A stretch of 64,000 nt of DNA. Origin: Brachybacterium avium. GTDB taxonomy: Bacteria; Actinomycetota; Actinomycetes; Actinomycetales; Dermabacteraceae. Made by a program: the position numbers and the translations under genes. Where the stretch lies: NCBI RefSeq assembly GCF_002216795.1, contig NZ_CP022316.1:3191205-3255204 (forward strand). The letters run 5' to 3'. Positions 9,090-20,765 of this stretch are shown here, one piece after another. The stretch's first letter is position 1; each line of letters begins with the position of its first letter. The notes beneath the pieces are model-generated. The model saw nothing but the letters and a program-made list of their open reading frames with translations. It searched no databases and had not been told where the DNA came from.

Positions 9090-10175
9090 TCAGTCGCCGA
9101 GGCGCTGGCCGCTCTTCGTGTCGAAGAGGTGGGCGTGCTCCGGCGAGGGACGGAAGTAGACCGTCTCGCCCTTGCTCGGAGGACGGCGGGCGTCGACACG
9201 GGCGATGAACGGCTTGTCCGTCTCCTCGGCACCTGCCCGACGACCGTAGATGAACGCGTCTGCGCCGAGCTCCTCGACGAGGTCGACCTCGATCGCGAGC
9301 CCCTGGTTGTCGGAGGCGATCTCCAGGTCCTCGGGGCGCACACCCACGGTGACCGTGGTCTGATCGGTCTCCGAGAGCGTGGAGCGGTCCACGGGGATCA
9401 CGGCGCCGCCGAACTCGACGCCCTGATCGCTCAGCGGGGCCTCGAACAGGTTCATGGCCGGGGAGCCGATGAAGCCCGCGACGAACACGTTGTTCGGGTG
9501 GTCGTACATGCGGCGCGGGGAGTCGATCTGCTGCAGGACACCGCGATCGAGCACTACCACGCGGTCACCCATCGTCATGGCCTCGGTCTGGTCGTGCGTG
9601 ACGTAGACCGTGGTGACGCCGAGACGACGCTGCAGCGAGGCGATCTGGGTACGGGTGGACACGCGCAGCTTGGCGTCGAGGTTCGACAGCGGCTCGTCCA
9701 TGAGGAACACCTGGGGCGAGCGGACGATCGCGCGACCCATGGCCACTCGCTGACGCTGACCACCGGAGAGTGCCTTGGGCTTGCGATCCAGGTACTCGGA
9801 GAGGTCCAGGATCTCCGCGGCGTCCTCGACGCGCTTGCGGATCTCGGCCTTGGGCTTGCCGGCGATCTTCAGGGCGAAGCCCATGTTGTCGGCGACGCTC
9901 ATGTGGGGGTACAGCGCGTAGTTCTGGAACACCATCGCGATGTCACGATCCTTCGGCGGGACGTCGGTGACGTCGCGATCGCCGATCAGGATGCGGCCGG
10001 CGTCGATCTCCTCGAGGCCGGCGAGCATGCGCAGGGAGGTCGACTTGCCGCAACCGGAGGGGCCGACGAAGACGAGGAACTCGCCGTCACCGATCTCGAT
10101 GTCGAGGCTGTCGACGGCCGGGCGCTCCTGGCCCGGGTAAATGCGGGAAGCATTGTCGAACGTGACTGTTGCCAT
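9090..10175 (-). CDS. ugpC: Sugar ABC transporter ATP-binding protein (UgpC/MsiK type)
   Basis: This 361-residue ATPase energises carbohydrate import. Seen: Walker A GPSGCGKST (about residues 38-46), a Q loop, the LSGGQRQRVAMGRAIV signature, Walker B FLMDEPLSNLDAKL, and the switch histidine in VTHDQTEAMT. A C-terminal TOBE/MOI-like beta domain (about 240-361) is typical of MalK/UgpC. GAAGGAG precedes the ATG by 8 nt. No permease or binding-protein genes are nearby, so it is likely a shared ATPase serving several sugar importers, as MsiK does in Streptomyces (inference from the family). Confidence 0.92.
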   Translation of the reverse strand: MATVTFDNASRIYPGQERPAVDSLDIEIGDGEFLVFVGPSGCGKSTSLRMLAGLEEIDAGRILIGDRDVTDVPPKDRDIAMVFQNYALYPHMSVADNMGFALKIAGKPKAEIRKRVEDAAEILDLSEYLDRKPKALSGGQRQRVAMGRAIVRSPQVFLMDEPLSNLDAKLRVSTRTQIASLQRRLGVTTVYVTHDQTEAMTMGDRVVVLDRGVLQQIDSPRRMYDHPNNVFVAGFIGSPAMNLFEAPLSDQGVEFGGAVIPVDRSTLSETDQTTVTVGVRPEDLEIASDNQGLAIEVDLVEELGADAFIYGRRAGAEETDKPFIARVDARRPPSKGETVYFRPSPEHAHLFDTKSGQRLGD

Positions 10176-10402
10176 GGTGGTTCTCCTTCACCGGCAGGTA
10201 CGTGCCGGACGGTCCGTTGTGAAGTGATGAGCGGCCGGTTCGAGGTCGTTCCCACGGGAGGTGCTTCTTCGCACCGGCTCGCAGAAGTGTAGCGCAGCTC
10301 TCAGTCCTCCTGGCGGGTCGGTGTGGCGAGTCTCACGTGCGGGCCTCGTCCTGTGCCCTCGCAGGGCGGGGAAGCAGGGGAGGGGTGCGGGATACTGGCG
10401 CG

Positions 10403-11086
10403 GTGGACATCAACGAGCTGACCCGGAAGATCCTGGACCGACGCGCGCAGGATGGTGATGCGCTGCGGATCGTGCAGGCCGGGCATCCGGCTCTGCGGCG
10501 GCGAGCCGTCCCCGCCCGTGGGCGGATGGATCTCGAGCTGCTGTGCGAACTGGCCGAGGCGATGACCGTGACGATGCGCGCAGCTCCGGGAGTCGGGCTG
10601 GCGGCTCCTCAGGTGGGGCTTCCGCTGAGCTTCTACGTGGTCGAGGACGCCTCCGCCAGCGAGCCGGGCGAGGACGCGGGAGACGACCTGCTCGAACGCC
10701 GGCCGCTCGCGCTGCGCGCGCTGCTCGATCCGGTGCTGGAGCCACTGGGCTCGCAGCGGGTCTACGCCTTCGAGGGGTGCCTCTCCGTGGACGGGTGGCA
10801 GTCGATCGTCCCGCGCTCGCGCCGGGTGCGCCTGCGCGCCGTCGAGCTGCTGTCGGACGGTCGGCTGGAGGAGGTCGACGAGGAGCATGTGGGCTGGACC
10901 GCCCGGATCCTCCAGCACGAGACCGATCATCTGGCCGGAACCCTGTGCCATGACGTGTCCGTGCCCCGCTCCTTCATCGATGCGGCCTACGTCGAGCACT
11001 ACGGGGACCTCGCCGAGGCGGTCTCCCGGCTCGGACTGACCGGGGAGATCGCCGAGCTCGCCCCCGGCGAGGTGGTGATCGGCTGA
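10403..11086 (+). CDS. def: Peptide deformylase
   Basis: The enzyme removes the formyl group from nascent N-terminal methionine. All three motifs are present in the 227-residue frame from the GTG at 10403: GVGLAAPQ (residues 63-70), EGCLS with metal ligand C126, and QHETDH with H172, E173 and H176. An acidic insertion (about residues 81-100) between motifs I and II and the longer C-terminal helix resemble actinobacterial variants. The open frame continues 66 nt upstream, but that translation is not family-like. The gene is divergent from the ABC ATPase. Confidence 0.93.
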   Translation: MDINELTRKILDRRAQDGDALRIVQAGHPALRRRAVPARGRMDLELLCELAEAMTVTMRAAPGVGLAAPQVGLPLSFYVVEDASASEPGEDAGDDLLERRPLALRALLDPVLEPLGSQRVYAFEGCLSVDGWQSIVPRSRRVRLRAVELLSDGRLEEVDEEHVGWTARILQHETDHLAGTLCHDVSVPRSFIDAAYVEHYGDLAEAVSRLGLTGEIAELAPGEVVIG

Positions 11087-11168
11087 TCGCGGCGCCGAGC
11101 CCTCAGCGGGGTCCCGGCCGGACGCTGTAGCTTGACCCTGTCCAGGACCCGACAGAACGGAGCAGACG

Positions 11169-11906
11169 GTGACCCAGAGCGGCCGGAGCACCCCTTCCAT
11201 CCCGCAGGACGAGCTGGTCGAGGACGACGGTCTCGCCGAGCAGCTCGATGAACGCTGGCTCGCGGTGATCGACACCGTGCTGCGGGTGCAGGCGCCGCTC
11301 GCCCGCACCTACGTCGAGCGCTTGCGTGCCAAGCACCCCGAGGCGACCGATCGCCAGCTGCTCGAGCACGTCACCAAGCGGTTCAAGGACATCACCACGG
11401 TCAGCGGGGCGGGCATCGGCGGTGTGGCGGCGCTGCCCGGGCTCGGCACCGTGGCTGCTCTGGGCCTGACCATCGGCGAGGGCGTGTCCTTCGCGGAGGC
11501 GTGCGCCTTCCTCACCCTCGCCGCAGCGGATATCCACGGTGTGGACATGTCGGAGCAGAACACCCGCCGTCTGGTCCTGATGGGTGTGCTCAGCGGTGAG
11601 CGGGGCACCGAGATCATCGCCAAGGCGATGGGCAAGCAGGGACTGCAGTGGAATGCGGTGCTCAGCGGCGGCGGTGGTTTCCTGCCGGGGCTGGTCAGCC
11701 GGCAGGTCTCCCGGTATGCGCGCCGCCGCGTGATGGCGCGCGCCGGCAAGCTCTGGTTCTTCCGGCTGCTGCCGTTCGGGATCGGTGCCGTGCTGGGCGG
11801 TCTCGGGGCCCGCTCTGTCGCCCGCTCCGTGGTCGAGTCGATGCTGGAGATCTTCTCGCACGGCGCGACGCTCCAGGGCGAGATCGCTCAGGAGCGCGGG
11901 GCGTGA
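11169..11906 (+). CDS. Hypothetical protein with glycine-rich hydrophobic segments (EcsC-like)
   Basis: A 245-residue protein from the GTG at 11169. It has a charged helical N-terminus, then a Gly/Ala-rich hydrophobic stretch (about residues 82-120), and a second basic plus hydrophobic region (about 180-225). The arrangement is reminiscent of EcsC-family proteins, but I see no diagnostic motif, so this is only a suggestion. Coding is supported by the steady GC3 pattern, few alternatives in other frames, and placement between def and a strong terminator. Confidence 0.68.
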   Translation: MTQSGRSTPSIPQDELVEDDGLAEQLDERWLAVIDTVLRVQAPLARTYVERLRAKHPEATDRQLLEHVTKRFKDITTVSGAGIGGVAALPGLGTVAALGLTIGEGVSFAEACAFLTLAAADIHGVDMSEQNTRRLVLMGVLSGERGTEIIAKAMGKQGLQWNAVLSGGGGFLPGLVSRQVSRYARRRVMARAGKLWFFRLLPFGIGAVLGGLGARSVARSVVESMLEIFSHGATLQGEIAQERGA

Positions 11907-11971
11907 GCGGACGGAGCCGCAGGCGCCGCATGCCCAGCTGACGGGCACGTGGGGCACGGATGCAGAGCACA

Positions 11972-12001
11972 GAGGGTCGGTCCCCGCGGGGACCGACCCT
12001 C
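11972..12001. terminator. Perfect palindromic bidirectional terminator
   Basis: A 30-bp perfect inverted repeat (left arm 11972-11986, right arm 11987-12001, centred on CCGCGG) lies between two convergent genes: the unknown protein ending at 11906 and ppa ending at 12044. The position and symmetry suggest it ends transcription from both sides. Confidence 0.8.
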
Positions 12002-12043
12002 CGTGCCGTCGAGACCGGGTCCGCGATGCGCGGACCGGGGTGC

Positions 12044-12556
12044 TCAGACCTTCTGCGTGAAGTCGTTGGCGTGCTCGGTGCCGACGGCACGCTCATAGGA
12101 GCGGCGGATCTCCGCCTCCGCGTCGCTGCGGCCCTCCCAGTGCGCGCCCTCGACGCTCTTGCCGGGCTCGAGGTCCTTGTAGACCTCGAAGAAGTGCTGG
12201 ATCTCCAAGCGGTGGAACTCCGAGACGTCGGTCAGCTCCTGGCGGCGCACCTGACGACGGTCGCCGACGGGGACCGCGACGATCTTGTCGTCGCCGCCGG
12301 CCTCGTCACGCATACGGAACATGCCCAGTGCACGGCAGCGGATCAGGCATCCCGGGAAGGTCGGCTCCTCGAGGAGGACGAGGCAGTCCAGCGGATCGCC
12401 GTCCTCGCCGAGGGTCCCTTCGATGAAGCCGTAGTCATCCGGGTAGCGGGTGGCGGTGAACAGCATCCGGTCGAGCCGGATGCGTCCGTTGTGGTGGTCC
12501 ACCTCATACTTGTTCCGATTTCCCCGGGGGATCTCGATAGTCACGTCGAATTCCAC
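12044..12556 (-). CDS. ppa: Inorganic pyrophosphatase, family I
   Basis: The enzyme hydrolyses pyrophosphate, pulling biosynthetic reactions forward. The 170-residue frame carries [14 protein letters not shown] at the N-terminus and the metal-binding signature region [12 protein letters not shown] (the DxDPxD motif). The start is the GTG at 12556, because homology begins there and GGAG sits 8 nt upstream; the frame is open a further 84 nt but that part is not conserved. Divergent from dacB with a 68-nt gap. Confidence 0.95.
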   Translation of the reverse strand: MEFDVTIEIPRGNRNKYEVDHHNGRIRLDRMLFTATRYPDDYGFIEGTLGEDGDPLDCLVLLEEPTFPGCLIRCRALGMFRMRDEAGGDDKIVAVPVGDRRQVRRQELTDVSEFHRLEIQHFFEVYKDLEPGKSVEGAHWEGRSDAEAEIRRSYERAVGTEHANDFTQKV

Positions 12557-12624
12557 GACAGCCGCTCCATTGCTCCGGCCCCGTAGGCCACTGGTAAAGA
12601 CCGTGACACCATATCGTGGGCACC

Positions 12625-14034
12625 ATGGCAGCGAGTGCAATCGAGCGGATCTGGCGCACCACCGCGATCGTGATGTGCGCGGCGGTGCCGACGAGCTTCT
12701 ACGTGCTCGGAGATCTCACCGACGCCTTCCCCGGCGTCCTCACCGTGCGCAGCGAGGCGGCGGGCCCGGAGTTCGGGCCGCGCGCTGTCGCCGAGGACTG
12801 GGAGCGGGTCGGGGCCGAGGACCTCCTCCCGGCGCCGAAGCCGGCCGCCTCCCCGGCAGACACCGCTGACCTCGCGGAACGGATGGCCGCCGGGGCGGAC
12901 CTGCCGGTGGTCGCCGGAGGGCTGGCCTTCAGCGTGGTCGACGCTGAGACCGGCCGGACGCTCGCCGCCCGTGAGGAGGGCACCGCCCTGGTGCCCGCCT
13001 CGACCTTGAAGCTGCTCACTGCCGCCGCCGTGCTGCGCCAGTACCGCGGGGACGAGGTCCTGACCACCCGCGCCGTCGTCCAGGACGGCGTGATCACCCT
13101 CGTCGGCGGTGGTGACATGACTCTCAGCGAGGACGATCTGCGTGAGCTGGCCACCCAGGCGGCGACGCTCGCCGGAGCGCAGGGGGCCACCGAGGTCTCC
13201 GTCGCGCTGGATGACAGCTACCTGGATGGCGGAGCCAACCCGGCCTGGGGCAACAACGGCAGGGCCGGCGGCTGGGTGACCCCCACCGCTTCTCTCGCGC
13301 TGGAGGAGGGGTGGCTCGACGGGGAGCAGTACGGGCCCAAGTCGGCGACCCCGGCGCGGGACGCCGCCGAACGCTTCGCGGAACTGCTCGAGGAGGCGGG
13401 GCTGACGGTCGCGGGTGAGGTCACCGGCGCACGAGCCCCCGAGGGCGCGCCGGCCGCGGAGATCCATTCCGAGACGATCGCGGAGCTGGTGCGCCACACC
13501 CTGCTGATCTCCGACAACACCACCGCTGAACTGCTCGCCCACCTGGTGGCCCTCGCCCGCGGCGAGGAGACCACCCCGGCCGGGGCGGCTGCCGCGGTCG
13601 ATGCGGAGATCCGGGAGCTGGCGGAGGAGATCGGAGTGGCGCCGGAGGTGATCGCCTCGCTCGAGATCCATGATGGCTCCGGGCTCTCCCGGCAGAATCG
13701 GGTGCCTCCGGCGCTGCTCTCGGCGGTCCTGGCCGACGTGGCCTCCGGGAAGGCGCCCGCCCTCGAGCAGATCCTCTTCGACGTGCCCATCGCGGGCCTG
13801 TCCGGCACTCTGGCCGACCGCTTCGAGGCGGAGGGGACCGAGGACGCGAGCGGTCTCGTGCGCGGCAAGACCGGCTACCTCGGCGGCGCGGCCACCCTGG
13901 CCGGAGTCACCGTGCTGCCTGATGGACGGACCGTCGGGTACTCGATCGTGGTGCATGGCTTCGACGGAGCCGACGCGGCGGCCGCCCGCGCGGCGGTCGA
14001 CGAGGTCGCCGCCGAGATGGTGCAGGTGGACTGA
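12625..14034 (+). CDS. dacB: D-alanyl-D-alanine carboxypeptidase/endopeptidase, PBP4 family (S13)
   Basis: A 469-residue exported penicillin-binding protein that trims or cleaves peptidoglycan cross-links. The N-terminus has a hydrophobic signal/anchor (residues 8-30). The active-site triad motifs are visible: SxxK (S126 and K129 in VPASTLKLL), SDN in [11 protein letters not shown], and KTG in [10 protein letters not shown]. The ATG at 12625 is chosen over the GTG at 12616; neither has a strong ribosome site. Its stop overlaps the tilS ATG (TGATG), the first link of a long operon. Confidence 0.91.
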   Translation: MAASAIERIWRTTAIVMCAAVPTSFYVLGDLTDAFPGVLTVRSEAAGPEFGPRAVAEDWERVGAEDLLPAPKPAASPADTADLAERMAAGADLPVVAGGLAFSVVDAETGRTLAAREEGTALVPASTLKLLTAAAVLRQYRGDEVLTTRAVVQDGVITLVGGGDMTLSEDDLRELATQAATLAGAQGATEVSVALDDSYLDGGANPAWGNNGRAGGWVTPTASLALEEGWLDGEQYGPKSATPARDAAERFAELLEEAGLTVAGEVTGARAPEGAPAAEIHSETIAELVRHTLLISDNTTAELLAHLVALARGEETTPAGAAAAVDAEIRELAEEIGVAPEVIASLEIHDGSGLSRQNRVPPALLSAVLADVASGKAPALEQILFDVPIAGLSGTLADRFEAEGTEDASGLVRGKTGYLGGAATLAGVTVLPDGRTVGYSIVVHGFDGADAAAARAAVDEVAAEMVQVD

Positions 14035-15128
14035 TGGCCGGCCCTCCTCCCGTCATCGCCCGCGCCCGCACCGCCGTGCGCTCCGCGCTGACCACCCGCC
14101 TCGAGCTGCTCGCCGACGACACCGCCGTCGGCCGGACGGCGCCGCGACTGCTGGTCGGGCTCAGCGGGGGAGCGGACTCGCTCGCCCTGCTGGCCACCAC
14201 CGTCTGGGTCGGGGCCCGGATGGGCCTGGAGACCGAGGCGGCGATCGTCGACCACGGCCTGCAGGAGGGATCGGCCCGGGTCTCGGAACGGGCGCTGGTC
14301 CAGGCGCAGCGGCTGGGCGCCGAGGCACGGATCCTGCGCGTCGCAGTCGACGTCGGGGCTCCCGGCGGGCTGGAGAACGCCGCCCGCACGGTGCGTCACG
14401 ACGCGCTGGAGACGCTCCGCGAGGAGCGGGGGGCGCTCGCGCTGCTGATGGCGCACACCCTCGATGACCAGGCCGAGCAGGTGCTGATGGGGCTCGCGCG
14501 GGGTGGCGGGCCGCGGGCCCTGGCCGGGATCCCGCGAACCCGCGGCGCCCTGCTGCGCCCCTTCCTGGGCAGCGGCCGGGACGAGAGCACCGCGCTGCGC
14601 CGGACCGATACCGAGGAGATCTGTCGCCTGCACGACCTGCAGTGGTGGGAGGACCCGATGAACGCCGATGAGACGCTGCTGCGCTCCCGCGTGCGCCACC
14701 GGGCCCTGCCCCTTTTGCGGGAGCTGCTGGGGGAGCACCTGGACGAGAACCTCGCCCGGACCGCTGACCTGGTGGGCCCCGATGCCGATCACCTGGACGC
14801 CGAGGCGACCGCGCTGCTGGAGTCGCTGCACCGGGACGGCGGCGAACTGCGCGAGGAGCGGGACCTGCTGCTGCTGGATGTCCACGCACTGGCTGCCGCG
14901 CCCGCCCCGCTGCGCACCCGGATCCTGCGCGACGCCTCACGTTCCGCTGACCGCGCAAAGCCGCGGTGCGGGGGCGCCGGATCATCGAAGTCCCTGCTCC
15001 GGCGCCAGGTGCTGGCGATAGACGCTCTGGTGGTCTCATGGCACGGTCAGTCAGCGGTGCCCGTTCCGGGTAGGATCGAGGTCGCTCGCCGCGACGGCCT
15101 GTTGGTGTGGCGCCGCATCGATTCGTGA
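14034..15128 (+). CDS. tilS: tRNA(Ile)-lysidine synthase
   Basis: TilS converts C34 of the CAU-anticodon tRNA-Ile to lysidine so that it reads AUA. The 364-residue protein has the PP-loop ATP motif SGGADSL (about residues 44-50), HTLDDQAEQVLMGLARGGG and the LRPFL / WWEDPMN segments of the N-type PPase fold. The C-terminal domain is short, as in actinobacteria. It overlaps dacB by 1 nt, and hpt follows, the widespread tilS-hpt-ftsH order. Confidence 0.94.
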   Translation: MAGPPPVIARARTAVRSALTTRLELLADDTAVGRTAPRLLVGLSGGADSLALLATTVWVGARMGLETEAAIVDHGLQEGSARVSERALVQAQRLGAEARILRVAVDVGAPGGLENAARTVRHDALETLREERGALALLMAHTLDDQAEQVLMGLARGGGPRALAGIPRTRGALLRPFLGSGRDESTALRRTDTEEICRLHDLQWWEDPMNADETLLRSRVRHRALPLLRELLGEHLDENLARTADLVGPDADHLDAEATALLESLHRDGGELREERDLLLLDVHALAAAPAPLRTRILRDASRSADRAKPRCGGAGSSKSLLRRQVLAIDALVVSWHGQSAVPVPGRIEVARRDGLLVWRRIDS

Positions 15129-15172
15129 CCCGCGGCTCGCGCACCCCACCACGTTCCATGGAGGAGATCCGC

Positions 15173-15727
15173 GTGCCCCAGACGCACCCCCACCCCGATG
15201 TCGACCGCGTGCTGCTGGACGAGCAGCAGATCCGCGAGCGGCTCGCCGAGCTCGGAGAAGAGATCGCAGCGGACTATGCGGACGAGCCGCCGATCCTGGT
15301 CGGCGTCCTCAAAGGGGCGGTGATGGTGATGGCGGATCTCGCCCGCGAGATCGACCTCAAGGTCGAGATGGACTGGATGGCGGTCTCCTCCTACGGCTCG
15401 GGCACCAAGTCCTCGGGCGTCGTGCGCATCCTCAAGGACCTCTCCGGGGACATCACCGGCCGCAACGTGCTGATCGTCGAGGACATCATCGATTCTGGCC
15501 TGACCCTCAAATGGCTGCTGTCCAACCTCCGCTCCCGCGGACCCAAGAGCGTCGAGATCGCCGCCCTGCTGCGCAAGCCCGAGGCGGCACGGGTCGAGAT
15601 CGACGTGAAGTACATCGGCTTCGACATCCCCAACGAGTTCGTGATCGGCTACGGCCTCGACTTCGCCGAGAACTACCGCAACCTCCCCTACGTGGGCGTG
15701 CTCTCGCGCTCGATCTACGAGGACTGA
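15173..15727 (+). CDS. hpt: Hypoxanthine phosphoribosyltransferase
   Basis: The purine-salvage enzyme makes IMP or GMP from hypoxanthine or guanine and PRPP. The 184-residue frame contains the PRPP-binding signature VLIVEDIIDSG and the GVLKGAVMVMADL loop. The start is the GTG at 15173, served by GGAGGAG at 15160-15166. The frame remains open back to 15107, overlapping tilS, but that sequence is not conserved. It lies between tilS and ftsH, 4 nt from the ftsH ATG. Confidence 0.94.
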   Translation: MPQTHPHPDVDRVLLDEQQIRERLAELGEEIAADYADEPPILVGVLKGAVMVMADLAREIDLKVEMDWMAVSSYGSGTKSSGVVRILKDLSGDITGRNVLIVEDIIDSGLTLKWLLSNLRSRGPKSVEIAALLRKPEAARVEIDVKYIGFDIPNEFVIGYGLDFAENYRNLPYVGVLSRSIYED

Positions 15728-15731
15728 TCAC

Positions 15732-17848
<2,117 letters not shown>

Positions 17849-17849
17849 G

Positions 17850-18416
17850 ATGGCCGTCGACGCCCCGCGCATCGAAGCCGCGGTCCGGGAGATCCTCGGC
17901 GCGATCGGCGAGGACCCGGACCGTGACGGCCTGCTGGAGACCCCGGCACGGGTCGCTCGCATGTATGCCGAGGTCTTCCAGGGCCTGGACCAGGATGCGA
18001 GCGCACCGCTGTCGACGACGTTCGACATCGACCACCAGGAGCTGGTCCTGGTGCGCGATATCGCGTTCTACTCGATGTGCGAGCACCATCTCCTGCCCTT
18101 CCACGGCACCGCCCATATCGGATACATCCCCGGCGGCGGGGTGGTCACCGGGCTCAGCAAGCTCGCGCGGCTGGTGAACGTCTATGCCCGGCGCCCCCAG
18201 GTGCAGGAGCGGCTCACCTTCCAGGTCGCCGACGCGCTGATGGACGAGCTCGGGGCGAGCGGGGCGATCGTCGTGATCGAGGCCGAGCACATGTGCATGT
18301 CGATGCGGGGCGTGCGGGCGGCCGGTGCCCGCACGGTCACCAGCGCCGTGCGGGGCATGCTGCGGGAGAACTCGAGCACCCGCGGCGAGGCCATGGCGCT
18401 CATCCACGGGTCATGA
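17850..18416 (+). CDS. folE: GTP cyclohydrolase I
   Basis: FolE catalyses the first step of folate synthesis, GTP to dihydroneopterin triphosphate. The 188-residue frame has the zinc and active-site motif MCEHHLLPF, a second zinc cysteine in [12 protein letters not shown], and GLSKLARLV. The ATG at 17850 is 1 nt after the ftsH stop, and the frame's upstream extension is a shadow of ftsH. Its stop overlaps folP by 4 nt. The substrate flow folE-folP-folB-folK is encoded contiguously. Confidence 0.96.
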   Translation: MAVDAPRIEAAVREILGAIGEDPDRDGLLETPARVARMYAEVFQGLDQDASAPLSTTFDIDHQELVLVRDIAFYSMCEHHLLPFHGTAHIGYIPGGGVVTGLSKLARLVNVYARRPQVQERLTFQVADALMDELGASGAIVVIEAEHMCMSMRGVRAAGARTVTSAVRGMLRENSSTRGEAMALIHGS

Positions 18417-19270
18417 GCAGCCCGCTGCGCCGTCCCGCCGGTCTGCCCGACCGGGCCGGCGGTGAGGGGACGCTGGTGATGGGCGTCCTGAACGTCACCC
18501 CGGATTCCTTCTCCGACGGCGGTGAGCATGACGCTCCCGCCGCCGCGATCGCGCATGGCCGGCTCCTGGTGGCGCAGGGTGCCGCGATCGTCGATGTCGG
18601 CGGCGAGTCGACGCGGCCCGGCGCCCCGCGCGTGGACGAGGACGAGGAGCTGCGCCGGGTGCTGCCGGTCGTCTCCGCCCTGGCGGCCGAGGACATCGTG
18701 GTCAGCGTGGACACCATGCGTGCCTCCGTCGCCGCGGCGAGCGTCGAGGCGGGTGCCCTGATCGTCAACGATGTCTCCGCAGGGCGGGCGGATGTGGACA
18801 TGGGCAGCGAAGCGGCGCGCCTCCGCACCCGCCTGGGCACCCCGCCGGTGTTCATCGCGATGCACTGGCGCGGGCACAGCGATGTGATGAACGAGCTGGC
18901 CGTCTATGAGGATGTGGCGCGGGACAGCGCCGCCGAGCTCGCCGAGCGTCTCGCCACGCTGCGCGAGGCTGGGGTCGAGGATCGCTTCCTCGTCGCGGAC
19001 CCGGGGCTGGGATTCTCCAAGACCGGGGAGCAGAACTGGGAGGTGCTGGCCCGCTGGGAATCGATCGCCTCCCACGGGCTGCCGATCCTCATCGGGGCCT
19101 CCCGCAAACGGTTCGTCGGCGCGCTCGGCGTGGATCGTGATCTCGCGACCGCAGCGATCAGCGCCTACAGCGCCGAGCACGGTGCCTGGGCGGTGCGGGT
19201 GCACGAGGTCGCACCCTCGGTCGCCGCGGTGCGCGTCGGCGACCGGTTGCATCGGAGCATCCACCGATGA
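18413..19270 (+). CDS. folP: Dihydropteroate synthase
   Basis: FolP condenses dihydropterin pyrophosphate with p-aminobenzoate and is the sulfonamide target. The 285-residue protein has both DHPS signatures, [15 protein letters not shown] and [12 protein letters not shown], plus the [10 protein letters not shown] pyrophosphate-binding motif near the C-terminus. The ATG at 18413 overlaps the folE stop (ATGA), and the 3' end overlaps the folB-folK fusion by 4 nt. Confidence 0.96.
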   Translation: MSSPLRRPAGLPDRAGGEGTLVMGVLNVTPDSFSDGGEHDAPAAAIAHGRLLVAQGAAIVDVGGESTRPGAPRVDEDEELRRVLPVVSALAAEDIVVSVDTMRASVAAASVEAGALIVNDVSAGRADVDMGSEAARLRTRLGTPPVFIAMHWRGHSDVMNELAVYEDVARDSAAELAERLATLREAGVEDRFLVADPGLGFSKTGEQNWEVLARWESIASHGLPILIGASRKRFVGALGVDRDLATAAISAYSAEHGAWAVRVHEVAPSVAAVRVGDRLHRSIHR

Positions 19271-20184
19271 GCATCCTGAGGGGAGCCCCTGCCACCGGGC
19301 TGCAGCTGGTGGACCGCATCGAGGTCACCGGCATCCGCGCCTGGGGTCACCACGGCGTGCTCGCGGCGGAGACGCAGCTGGGCCAGCAGTTCATCGCCGA
19401 CATCACCCTGCACCTCTCCACCGCCGCTGCCGGCCGCACCGATGCGCTCTCCCGCACGGTCAACTACGCCGAGGCGGCTCATGCCGTCCGCGAGGAGCTC
19501 ACCGGCGGGCCCTACGCGCTGGTCGAGACCCTCGCAGAGCGGATCGCCCAGCGGATCCTCACCGACACCGGATATCCGCTGGTGCGCCGGGTCGAGGTCC
19601 GGATCCACAAACCGGCTGCACCGGTCGGTCTGCCCGTCGATGATGTCACCGTGAGCATCACCCGGGACGCCGCACCGGTGCCGGCCGTGCTCGCCCTCGG
19701 CACCAACCTCGGCGACCGCGCCCAGCATCTCCACGGCGCGCTCGAGCTGCTGGCCGCCACGGACGGCATCGAGGTGGAATGGACCGGGCCGGTGCTGGAG
19801 ACCGCGCCCGTCGGCGGTCCGACGGGGCAGGGCAGATTCCTGAACTCCGTGATCGGGGTGAGCACCGGTCTGGGCCCTTTCACACTGCTGGAGGCGGCGC
19901 ATCGGGCCGAGCATGCCGCCCACCGGGAGCGCCTGGTGCGCTGGGGACCGCGCACGCTCGACGTCGACGTGATCACCTACGGGAGCTGGACCAGCCAGGA
20001 CGAGCTCCTGACCGTGCCGCATCCGCGAGCCCACCTGCGCGCCTTCGTCCTGGCACCCTGGCACGCCGCGCGTCCCGGAGCGGAGCTGCCGGGCCATGGC
20101 CCGATCGGCGCGCTGCTGGCCGCGGCCGAGGACCGCGACGGGCTGCGTCCCGGTCCTGAGATCGAGGGGTACGGGATCTCGTGA
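19267..20184 (+). CDS. folBK: Bifunctional dihydroneopterin aldolase / HPPK (FolB-FolK fusion)
   Basis: Residues 1-137 form the FolB aldolase domain (IEVTGIRAWGHHGVLAAE start; TVNYAEA and ALVETLAERIA motifs). Residues 138-305 form 6-hydroxymethyl-dihydropterin pyrophosphokinase (VLALGTNLGDR nucleotide motif; VRWGPRTLDVDVI signature). The single polypeptide therefore performs the two consecutive steps before FolP. FolB-FolK fusions are known in several actinobacteria. It overlaps folP upstream and the DUF3180 gene downstream (GTGA) by 4 nt each. Confidence 0.94.
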   Translation: MSILRGAPATGLQLVDRIEVTGIRAWGHHGVLAAETQLGQQFIADITLHLSTAAAGRTDALSRTVNYAEAAHAVREELTGGPYALVETLAERIAQRILTDTGYPLVRRVEVRIHKPAAPVGLPVDDVTVSITRDAAPVPAVLALGTNLGDRAQHLHGALELLAATDGIEVEWTGPVLETAPVGGPTGQGRFLNSVIGVSTGLGPFTLLEAAHRAEHAAHRERLVRWGPRTLDVDVITYGSWTSQDELLTVPHPRAHLRAFVLAPWHAARPGAELPGHGPIGALLAAAEDRDGLRPGPEIEGYGIS

Positions 20185-20690
20185 AGCCCCTGAACGTGCC
20201 GGTGCTGGTGCTGATCCTGGTGGTCGGCGCCGGATTCGGGGCGCAGATGCTGGAGACCCTCGCCTCCCGGGGCCACTCGCTGCCGATCGCCGGCTGGCTC
20301 ACCACGGTGGTGCTGCTGGTGCTCAGCACGGTGCTGCTGATCGTGGGGCTGCCGCTGCGGCGCTACATGCTCGAGAGCGCCGAGCGCCGCGAGCATCCGA
20401 GCTTCGCCCCGCGGCGCCACCAGATCGACCTTCTCACCGCCTACCGGATCGTGCTGCTCGCCCGCGCATGCGCCTACACCGGGGCCGTGGTCGGCGGGAT
20501 CTTCGTCGGCCAGGCGCTGTTCCTGCTCCTGACCGGCACCGGTGATCCGTTGAGGGGGATCCTGCCCACCGCCGCCGCCGCCCTCGCCGGGATCCTGCTG
20601 GGTGTGCTGGGCGTGATCGTCGAACACTGGGGCCAGCTGCCACCGGAGGACGGAGAGAGGGCCGCGGAGGGCGCTGGGGCCGGCGGCTGA
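20181..20690 (+). CDS. DUF3180 family membrane protein
   Basis: This 169-residue protein has four hydrophobic segments (about 7-24, 39-58, 91-112 and 126-147) separated by a charged central loop, matching the actinobacterial DUF3180 family that usually follows folK. The function is unknown. The GTG start overlaps the folB-folK stop by 4 nt, so it is translationally coupled to the folate genes, although nothing links it chemically to folate. Confidence 0.85.
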   Translation: MKPLNVPVLVLILVVGAGFGAQMLETLASRGHSLPIAGWLTTVVLLVLSTVLLIVGLPLRRYMLESAERREHPSFAPRRHQIDLLTAYRIVLLARACAYTGAVVGGIFVGQALFLLLTGTGDPLRGILPTAAAALAGILLGVLGVIVEHWGQLPPEDGERAAEGAGAGG

Positions 20691-20765
20691 GGCGCGCCGC
20701 GGCCGCCTTTCGTCGGGGCCGCTGCCGACTTCCCGCAGAGCGCGGATCCCGGCGGAGGTGACACC

